5,144 nucleotides of DNA. It comes from Giesbergeria sp. GTDB lineage: Bacteria; Pseudomonadota; Gammaproteobacteria; Burkholderiales; Burkholderiaceae_C. The stretch spans positions 1-5,144 of the forward strand of contig JAUYGP010000382.1 in assembly GCA_030690515.1 (NCBI GenBank). Reading direction: 5' to 3'. A program made the position numbers and the translations under genes. The notes under the pieces were generated by a model. That model searched no databases. It worked only from the letters and a program-made list of their open reading frames with translations, and was not told the origin of the DNA. Shown here piece by piece: positions 1-4,484 of this stretch (positions are counted from its first letter, which is position 1; each line of letters begins with the position of its first letter).

Positions 1-380
1 AGTTCAAGGAATACCGTGCGTCGGATGTGGTGAAGGTCGATATTCTGCTGAACGGCGAGAAGGTCGATGCGCTGTCCATCATCGTGCACCGCAGCCAGAG
101 CCAATACCGGGGCCGTGCCGTTGTGGCCAAAATGCGCGAGATCATCAGCCGCCAGATGTTCGACGTGGCCATTCAGGCCGCAATCGGAGGCAACATCATT
201 GCGCGAGAGTCCATCAAGGCGCTGCGCAAAAACGTGCTGGCAAAGTGCTACGGCGGCGACATCTCGCGTAAACGCAAGCTACTTGAAAAGCAGAAGGCAG
301 GTAAAAAACGAATGAAACAGATTGGATCGGTCGAGGTGCCCCAGGAGGCCTTCCTGGCTATTTTGCAGGTGGACGACTGA
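1..380 (+). CDS. lepA: Elongation factor 4 (LepA), C-terminal 125 residues, 5' end outside window
   Basis: The gene is cut by the left edge; the first full codon is at base 3 and the frame runs open to TGA at 378-380. LepA/EF4 is a ribosome-bound translational GTPase linked to initiation, back-translocation and 30S biogenesis. The GTPase and EF-G-like domains lie outside the window. What is visible is the LepA-specific C-terminal domain: an SDVVKVDILLNGEKVDAL segment, then RGRAVVAKMREIISRQ, AIQAAIGGNIIAR, and the highly conserved basic stretch KNVLAKCYGGDISRK, followed by KKRMKQIG and the terminal QEAFLAIL. These match the E. coli LepA C-terminus almost position by position as I remember it, including the end of the protein, so the 3' end is intact. 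A GTG at 27 is an internal valine codon and not a start. The stop overlaps the lepB start by one base, so the two genes are probably co-translated. Confidence 0.97.
   Translation, partial: FKEYRASDVVKVDILLNGEKVDALSIIVHRSQSQYRGRAVVAKMREIISRQMFDVAIQAAIGGNIIARESIKALRKNVLAKCYGGDISRKRKLLEKQKAGKKRMKQIGSVEVPQEAFLAILQVDD
367..373 (+). promoter_or_regulatory. Shine-Dalgarno site for lepB
   Basis: AGGTGGA lies six bases before the ATG at 380, inside the last codons of lepA. It supports ATG 380 as the lepB start over the in-frame ATG at 389, and it fits re-initiation by ribosomes finishing lepA. Confidence 0.6.
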
Positions 381-1354
381 TGCAGGCCATGCAAATTCTC
401 ACGTCGCTGGTGCTTGCCGCCTTTGCGGGCTATATGGGCGCTTGGTATTTCGGAACCATCGAAGGCAATTTTGCCTTGCTGTTGTTTTTGACAACCGTGG
501 TCACCGGCTGTTATTGGCTTGCCGAACGGCTCTATTTTTTGCCGCACCGCCGCCGCGCGGCCCAGGCCATCGAGGATGCAGCGGTGCAACGCCGCGCCGA
601 ACTGGATCGCATGGGTATCGCACAGGTAGACATCAATGTGCACGACGAAAAGATCCGTTTGCTCATGCAGCCCTGGTGGTTGGATTGGACGGCGGGGCTT
701 TTCCCGGTGATTGCTGCGGTCTTTTTGTTGCGCTCTTTCCTGTTTGAGCCCTTCAAGATTCCGTCGGGCTCCATGATTCCCACCTTGCTGGTGGGCGACC
801 TGATTCTGGTGAATAAGTTTACATACGGCGTGCGTTTACCAGTCATCCACACCAAGGTGACTGATGGAACACCTCCGCAGCGCGGCGACGTGATGGTCTT
901 TCGCTATCCCCCGCAGCCGAACCTGGATTACATCAAACGTGTAGTAGGCGTGCCGGGTGACGAGGTGGCTTACATCAACAAGCGCCTGACCATCAATGGG
1001 CAGGTGATCGAGACGTCGGCGCAGCCAGACTTCTTTGATGAAAACGCTATGCACTATTTCAAGCAGTTTGAGGAGCAGCTGGGAGAACATCAACACCGCC
1101 TGCTCAACAACCCCAATGTGCCGGCCTTTGTGCAGGGTGCCAGTAACTTTACCTACCGCGACAACTGCCGTTACAGTGTCGAGGGCGTCGTGTGCAAAGT
1201 GCCTGAAGGGCATTTTTTCATGATGGGGGATAACCGCGATAATTCGCTCGATTCGCGTTACTGGGGGTTTGTGCCGGAGGCCAACATCGTGGGCAAAGCC
1301 TTCTTTGTCTGGATGAATTTCGGTAGCCTCAAACGCATTGGTTCCTTTAACTAA
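380..1354 (+). CDS. lepB: Signal peptidase I (LepB)
   Basis: Type I leader peptidase, a membrane serine protease that removes Sec and Tat signal peptides on the periplasmic face of the inner membrane. The 324-residue product matches the E. coli length. Hydrophobic segments at about 5-23, 31-47 and 104-120 suggest three membrane helices. The Arg-rich loop near 57-72 lies between the second and third, which would put the N-terminus in the cytoplasm and the catalytic domain in the periplasm. The catalytic serine is Ser131 in PSGSMIPTLLVGD. The general-base lysine is Lys186 in DYIKRVVGVPGDEV. Box E is GDNRDNSLDSRYWGFVP from about 283, and RGDVMVFRYP precedes the lysine box. Cys263 and Cys272 are spaced like the E. 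coli disulfide pair, which is an inference. The start is ATG 380, overlapping the lepA stop (TGATG); Met4 is a less likely alternative. All catalytic boxes are present, so the enzyme should be active. Confidence 0.97.
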   Translation: MQAMQILTSLVLAAFAGYMGAWYFGTIEGNFALLLFLTTVVTGCYWLAERLYFLPHRRRAAQAIEDAAVQRRAELDRMGIAQVDINVHDEKIRLLMQPWWLDWTAGLFPVIAAVFLLRSFLFEPFKIPSGSMIPTLLVGDLILVNKFTYGVRLPVIHTKVTDGTPPQRGDVMVFRYPPQPNLDYIKRVVGVPGDEVAYINKRLTINGQVIETSAQPDFFDENAMHYFKQFEEQLGEHQHRLLNNPNVPAFVQGASNFTYRDNCRYSVEGVVCKVPEGHFFMMGDNRDNSLDSRYWGFVPEANIVGKAFFVWMNFGSLKRIGSFN

Positions 1355-1380
1355 GCTGCCACAACGACGGCAAACAACTA

Positions 1381-1387
1381 AGAGGGG
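1381..1387 (+). promoter_or_regulatory. Shine-Dalgarno site for the DUF4845 gene
   Basis: The purine-rich AGAGGGG is eight bases before ATG 1396 and is the clearest ribosome-binding site in the window. It decides the start of the small gene. The rest of the 41-base gap after lepB (1355-1395) shows only a weak 4-bp TGCC/GGCA pairing without a T-run, and so no convincing terminator. Confidence 0.65.
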
Positions 1388-1395
1388 AAAAGTAT

Positions 1396-1761
1396 ATGCA
1401 TGCGCACCATTCAGTCAGCCGTTCGCGCCAGCGCGGGCTGTCTTTCATCGGCGTGATTTTTGTTGGTGTTTTCGCCGTGGCGGCTTTTGCCATTGGCGGG
1501 CAGTCAGTACCGATTTTTCTGGAACACCACTCGATTGGCAAGGCAGCAGCGAAGGCGGCCAAGGAGGGCACCACAGTGCCTGAAATTCGCGCCAGTTTTG
1601 ACCGAGCCGGTGCCATCGACGATATTTCTTCGATCAGTGGCAAGGACTTGGAAATTACCAAGCGCGGTGACAAGATCATTGTGTCCTATAAGTATTCGCG
1701 CGAGATAGCCCTGGCAGGCCCGGCCTATCTGGTCTACCGTTTTGAAGATTCGACTAAATAG
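1396..1761 (+). CDS. DUF4845-type membrane-anchored protein of unknown function
   Basis: A 121-residue protein whose biochemical role is unknown to me. It resembles the DUF4845 family, small proteins encoded between lepB and rnc in many pseudomonads and betaproteobacteria (P. aeruginosa has one at this place; E. coli does not). Residues 1-14 are polar and basic, ending in RQRG. A hydrophobic helix at about 15-36 begins LSFIGVIFVG. The remaining 85 residues are soluble, with a helical AAAKAAKEG region, an IRASFDRAGAIDDI segment, and a strand-rich end (DLEITKRGDKIIVSYKYSREI, then AYLVYRFED). The Gly-Leu junction at 14/15 before a hydrophobic stretch looks like a type IV prepilin N-terminus, but position +5 is Gly where pilins have Glu, so pilin processing is doubtful. 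It is most likely a single-pass inner membrane protein with its C-terminal domain in the periplasm. Its stop abuts the rnc start with no spacer, so it is part of the operon. The family call rests on position and sequence pattern recalled from memory. Confidence 0.85.
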   Translation: MHAHHSVSRSRQRGLSFIGVIFVGVFAVAAFAIGGQSVPIFLEHHSIGKAAAKAAKEGTTVPEIRASFDRAGAIDDISSISGKDLEITKRGDKIIVSYKYSREIALAGPAYLVYRFEDSTK

Positions 1762-2445
1762 GTGCAGCCTTCTCTTCTTGCGCTGCAGGAGCGCCTGCAG
1801 CACCGGTTTTTAGACCCCTCCCTGTTGCAACGTGCCATCACACACCGCAGCTTCAGCGCTGACCATAACGAGCGGCTCGAGTTTCTGGGTGATTCGGTGC
1901 TCAACCTGGCCGTTGCCAGTCTGCTGTACGCCCGGCTGGCTACCCAGCCCGAAGGCGATCTTTCGCGCGTACGCGCCAACTTGGTCAAGCAGGATACGCT
2001 GCACCAGTTGGCGCTAGGATTGCGCCTGTCTGAGGTGCTGCGTTTGGGTGAGGGCGAGGCCCGTTCCGGCGGCCAGAAGCGCCCCTCTATTCTGGCCGAT
2101 GCCCTGGAAGCCCTCATCGGTGCCGTGTATCTCGATGCAGGCTATGCGTCGGCCGAGGCGCTGGTGCGGCGCCTGCTCGATGCCGTGGAGATCAGTCCCC
2201 AGATGCAGGCGGCCGCCAAGGATGCCAAAACCGCATTGCAGGAGTGGCTGCAGGGCCGCAAAATGCAACTGCCCCAGTACCGCGTGGTGACGACGGAAGG
2301 GGCGGCGCACCGCCAGACCTTTGATGTGGAATGCGCCATTGCCGAACTTACCTTGGCCGAGCGGGGTCTCGGTGGGTCACGCCGGGCGGCCGAACAATCC
2401 GCGGCGCAGGCCATGCTGGCCACACTGAAAGCAAGACAGCCATGA
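1762..2445 (+). CDS. rnc: Ribonuclease III
   Basis: Double-strand-specific endoribonuclease that matures 16S and 23S rRNA precursors and controls many mRNAs; active as a homodimer. At 227 residues it is nearly identical in length to the E. coli enzyme (226). The signature HNERLEFLGDS spans 35-45, with the metal ligands Glu40 and Asp44; the second acidic pair is Asp113 and Glu116 in ILADALEALIG. A double-stranded-RNA-binding domain covers about 154-223, with the LQEWLQGR start, the QTFDVECAI strand and the basic SRRAAEQSAAQAML helix. The start is GTG 1762, directly after the preceding TAG with no spacer and only a weak Shine-Dalgarno, so translation is likely coupled to the upstream gene. This start gives the correct family N-terminus (short helix, then LLQRAITHRS). 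Unlike E. coli, there is no untranslated leader ahead of rnc that could carry an autoregulatory RNase III site. All catalytic residues are present. Confidence 0.97.
   Translation: MQPSLLALQERLQHRFLDPSLLQRAITHRSFSADHNERLEFLGDSVLNLAVASLLYARLATQPEGDLSRVRANLVKQDTLHQLALGLRLSEVLRLGEGEARSGGQKRPSILADALEALIGAVYLDAGYASAEALVRRLLDAVEISPQMQAAAKDAKTALQEWLQGRKMQLPQYRVVTTEGAAHRQTFDVECAIAELTLAERGLGGSRRAAEQSAAQAMLATLKARQP
1782..1801 (+). promoter_or_regulatory. Perfect 8-bp hairpin just inside rnc
   Basis: GCTGCAGG (1782-1789) pairs perfectly with CCTGCAGC (1794-1801) around an AGCG tetraloop. It starts 20 bases after the first base of the GTG start, within codons 7-14. GGTG at 1761-1764, which covers the start codon, can also pair with CACC at 1801-1804, extending the fold so that the start is masked. 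The codons spell A-L-Q-E-R-L-Q; because CTGCAG is self-complementary, two Leu-Gln pairs alone create much of the stem, so coincidence is possible. A regulatory role is an inference. Confidence 0.35.
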
Positions 2446-3461
2446 ATGAAAACGCTACCAAAAATGTAGCTGACAGCGCAGATGAATCGGGCGCTGAAGG
2501 CCAAAATGACCTCGAATCCATGCTGGCCGCAGCCCGCCCGGAAGGCGCTGCCGAGACCGACGCGAAGGGCCAGCGCTGTGGCGTAATTGCTATTGTTGGC
2601 AAGCCCAACGTGGGTAAATCCACGCTGCTCAACGCGCTGGTGGGCCAGAAGATCAGCATTACATCCCGCAAGGCGCAAACCACGCGCCACCGCATCACCG
2701 GCATCCGCACGCGAGAGCAGACGCAGTTCATCTTCGTCGACACCCCAGGTTTCCAGACACGCCACGCCACGGCGCTGAACAAATCGCTGAACAAGACGGT
2801 GATGGGTGCGATTGGCGACGTGGATCTGATCCTCTTTGTGGTCGAGGCTGGTAGCTTTACGCTGGCCGATGCCAAGGTGCTGTCGCTGTTCAAGCCCGGC
2901 ATTCCGACCTTGCTGATCGCCAACAAGCTCGACAACATCCACCGCCGCGCCGAAATTGCGCCCTGGCTCAAGAGCATGCAGGAGCGCCATGCGTTCGCTG
3001 AATTTGTACCCATGTCGGCCAAGAACAAGGGCGATGTCGAGCGGCTCTACGCCATTTGCGCAAAGTACCTGCCCGAGCAGGCCTGGTGGTACGGCGAGGA
3101 CGAACTGACCGATCGCAGCGAAAAGTTCCTGGCCAGCGAGACGGTGCGCGAAAAGCTGTTCCGCTTCACCGGCGACGAACTGCCCTACACCTCCACCGTC
3201 ATCATTGACCAGTTCAGCGAAGAGAAAAGCAAGCAGCACAAGCGCCTGGTGCGCATTGCCGCCACCATTGTGGTCGAGCGCGACAGCCACAAGGCCATGG
3301 TGATCGGCGACAAGGGGGAGCGCCTCAAGCGCATCGGTACCGAAACCCGCCAGGAGCTGGAAAAGCTCATGGATGCCAAGGTGTTCATCGAAATCTGGGT
3401 CAAGGTGCGCAGCGGCTGGGCGGACGACGAAGCGCGGGTGCGTTCCTTTGGCTACGAGTGA
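2442..3461 (+). CDS. era: GTPase Era, ribosome assembly factor
   Basis: Essential GTPase that binds the 3' end of 16S rRNA and assists late 30S subunit assembly, linked to growth control. The product has 339 residues, longer than E. coli Era (301) because of about 38 extra N-terminal residues that are acidic and probably disordered. GTPase motifs in order: G1 GKPNVGKS at 53-60, switch I KAQTTRHR with Thr80/Thr81 (G2), G3 DTPG at 100-103, G4 NKLD at 161-164, G5 SAK at 192-194. The C-terminal KH domain carries VVERDSHKAMVIGDKGERL, with the GDKG loop at 289-292, and ends in the family hallmark WVKVRSGWADDE. The start is ATG 2442, overlapping the rnc stop as ATGA, which implies coupled translation. 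The open frame extends upstream to 2331, but that part is rnc coding sequence. An internal ATG at 2520 (Met27) is an alternative start. The 3' end is followed by repeat DNA rather than directly by recO. Confidence 0.97.
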   Translation: MNENATKNVADSADESGAEGQNDLESMLAAARPEGAAETDAKGQRCGVIAIVGKPNVGKSTLLNALVGQKISITSRKAQTTRHRITGIRTREQTQFIFVDTPGFQTRHATALNKSLNKTVMGAIGDVDLILFVVEAGSFTLADAKVLSLFKPGIPTLLIANKLDNIHRRAEIAPWLKSMQERHAFAEFVPMSAKNKGDVERLYAICAKYLPEQAWWYGEDELTDRSEKFLASETVREKLFRFTGDELPYTSTVIIDQFSEEKSKQHKRLVRIAATIVVERDSHKAMVIGDKGERLKRIGTETRQELEKLMDAKVFIEIWVKVRSGWADDEARVRSFGYE

Positions 3462-3469
3462 AATACCTC

Positions 3470-3583
3470 TTGCGCCGCTTCGCGTCTTCCCCCTCAAGGG
3501 GGGGCGCCACCGGAGGCTTGGCGAAGCCCGTTCCACGGTGGCCGCTGGTTTGGCGCCGCGCCGGTGCGGGCGCTGCGCTCCGG
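3470..3583 (+). repeat. GC-rich multi-hairpin intergenic repeat after era
   Basis: Non-coding DNA beginning nine bases after the era stop. Three structures follow each other. First, CCCCC (3489-3493) pairs with GGGGG (3498-3502) around a TCAA loop. Second, GCCACCG (3506-3512) pairs with CGGTGGC (3536-3542), and nested inside it GGCTT (3515-3519) pairs with AAGCC (3524-3528) around GGCG. Third, GCGCC at 3553 or 3558 can pair with GGCGC at 3569-3573. From memory, the combination CCCCCTCAAGGGGG plus GCCCGTTCCACGGTGG is a dispersed intergenic element of Comamonadaceae genomes; this was not checked. No T-run follows any stem, so it is not a standard intrinsic terminator, though it could affect mRNA decay. 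Exact ends are uncertain. Confidence 0.6.
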
Positions 3584-3595
3584 TTGAAATATTGA

Positions 3596-3653
3596 ATGAA
3601 ATTAGTCTCTAGCGCTTATGCAGCAAGTGCTGGTAGCTTCTGAAAACATAGCA
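3596..3653 (-). repeat. Second intergenic repeat with AGCGCTT hairpin, upstream of recO
   Basis: AGCGCTT (3611-3617) pairs with AAGTGCT (3625-3631) around ATGCAGC, seven pairs including one G-T wobble. Read on the minus strand, the segment has a TTGCTAT-type start, a GCTACC-AGCACTTG arm, and a TAAGCGCTAGAG arm followed by an AT-rich tail. This resembles a short dispersed element with paired AGCGCTT arms that I recall from intergenic regions of Rhodoferax, Polaromonas and Acidovorax; this copy has diverged in its outer arms. It is AT-richer than the element before it and ends only a few bases before the recO start codon. Boundaries and orientation are approximate and the family link is from memory. 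Confidence 0.5.
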
Positions 3654-3655
3654 AA

Positions 3656-4417
3656 ATGCCCGCGCGCCGCTTTTCCAATGAGCCGGCTTTTGTGCTTCAC
3701 CGCTATGACTGGAGCGAGTCCAGTCTGATTCTGGAAGTGTTCACGCGCCACCATGGCCGCACAGCGCTGGTGGCCAAGGGGGCGAAGAAGCCCAGTTCCA
3801 ACTTCCGTCCGGTGCTGCTGCCGCTGCAGCCCCTGCACCTGACCTGGACCCAGAGCGATGCGGGCACCGGTGACATTCACACCCTCAAAGGTGCGGAATG
3901 GGTGGGCGGCCACATCATGCCCACGGGCGACGCGCTGCTCTCGGGCACCTACCTGAACGAGCTGCTGCTGCGCCTGCTCGCGCGCGATGACCCGCACACC
4001 CACCTGTTTGATAGCTACGGTGCCGTGGTGCGCGTGCTGGCCAGCGAACACGGTGAGGCGCTGGAGCCTGTGCTACGCAGTTTTGAATTGCTGCTGCTGC
4101 GCGAAATCGGCCTGCTGCCGGCGCTGGATACCCAGACGCTCACAGGGGCGCGCTTGGCGCCAGACGCCCGCTACGCCCTGGTGGCCGAGGGCGGTCTGCG
4201 CGAAGCTGCCCTTGGCGAGCGGGCCAGCCTGTCCGGTGCGCGGTGGTTGCACCTGCACGATGCGCTGCAGGAAAGCGCGTCTTTTGCCGAACTGCTGCGC
4301 GCCTGTGCGCCGGTGGCCAGCGAACTCAAGCCGCAACTGCGCGCCCTGTTGCAATACCATTGCGGCAACCCGTTGCTGCGCACACGCCAGTTCATGATGG
4401 ATATGCAATCACTATGA
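3656..4417 (+). CDS. recO: DNA repair protein RecO
   Basis: RecF-pathway recombination mediator that works with RecR to load RecA onto SSB-coated single-stranded DNA and can anneal complementary strands. The 253-residue product is slightly longer than E. coli RecO (242). Residues 1-82 form the N-terminal OB-fold region, recognisable by EPAFVLHRYDWSESSLILEV, then RTALVAKGAKKPSSNFRPVLLP. The helical region starts near 95 with GTYLNELLLRLLARDDPH and includes LRSFELLLLREIGLLP (140-155). The C-terminus, LQYHCGNPLLRTRQFM, matches the family end. The four-cysteine zinc site of Deinococcus-type RecO is absent, as in E. coli. ATG 3656 is the only start candidate after the in-frame TGA at 3641-3643, yet no Shine-Dalgarno is visible; the leader is A-rich and comes largely from the preceding repeat. 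Its distance from era (194 bases) is unusual for this cluster and may reduce co-expression with rnc and era. Confidence 0.95.
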   Translation: MPARRFSNEPAFVLHRYDWSESSLILEVFTRHHGRTALVAKGAKKPSSNFRPVLLPLQPLHLTWTQSDAGTGDIHTLKGAEWVGGHIMPTGDALLSGTYLNELLLRLLARDDPHTHLFDSYGAVVRVLASEHGEALEPVLRSFELLLLREIGLLPALDTQTLTGARLAPDARYALVAEGGLREAALGERASLSGARWLHLHDALQESASFAELLRACAPVASELKPQLRALLQYHCGNPLLRTRQFMMDMQSL

Positions 4418-4438
4418 GCGATGGTTTTGCACCATCGC
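4418..4438 (+). promoter_or_regulatory. Perfect 8-bp hairpin directly after the recO stop
   Basis: GCGATGGT (4418-4425) pairs with ACCATCGC (4431-4438) around a five-base TTTGC loop; the stem begins on the base after the recO TGA. There is no T-run behind it, so it is not a canonical terminator. An overlapping competing stem, GCGCC (4437-4441) with GGCGC (4449-4453), shares bases 4437-4438, so the two full stems exclude each other. Possible roles are mRNA 3'-end protection, attenuation of pdxJ, or a degenerate repeat. The rest of the 67-base gap up to pdxJ shows nothing else clear. Confidence 0.5.
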
Positions 4439-4484
4439 GCCAACGGTAGGCGCTGTTCCTTGTCGCACTCTTGCGTAAGTTCCT

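Noticed and set aside
488..516. TTGACA with a TGTTAT-like element inside lepB as a promoter
   Set aside because: The -35 is perfect but the -10 is poor and the spacing is only 15 bases; it lies in coding sequence with no nearby gene start to serve.
2331..2441. An upstream start for era at 2331, adding 37 residues
   Set aside because: This segment is the rnc coding region for the dsRNA-binding domain in another frame. The ATGA overlap at 2442 is a typical coupled start and already gives a protein longer than the family norm.
2348..3028. Second antisense frame opposite era (226 codons)
   Set aside because: It overlaps another antisense frame and the + strand era gene with all its motifs; no domain or start signal supports it.
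3489..3504. CCCCC-TCAA-GGGGG hairpin as an intrinsic terminator for era
   Set aside because: No T-run follows; the next bases are GC-rich and part of further hairpins, so it fits a repeat element better than a terminator.
2142..3536. Long antisense open frame (464 codons) on the minus strand across rnc and era
   Set aside because: It lies opposite two well-supported genes in GC-rich DNA, where long antisense frames are common. Its translation shows no recognisable domain, is rich in His, Ala, Leu and Arg as expected of a shadow, and it has no evident ribosome site.
3373..3612. Small + strand open frame over the era end and the first repeat
   Set aside because: It starts inside era in another frame and its tail is translated repeat DNA, a common source of spurious gene calls in genomes with this repeat.
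3584..3622. TTGAAA or TTGAAT plus a -10 as a recO promoter
   Set aside because: At 16-18 base spacing the candidate -10 hexamers match the consensus poorly; a promoter is possible but not supported by sequence alone.
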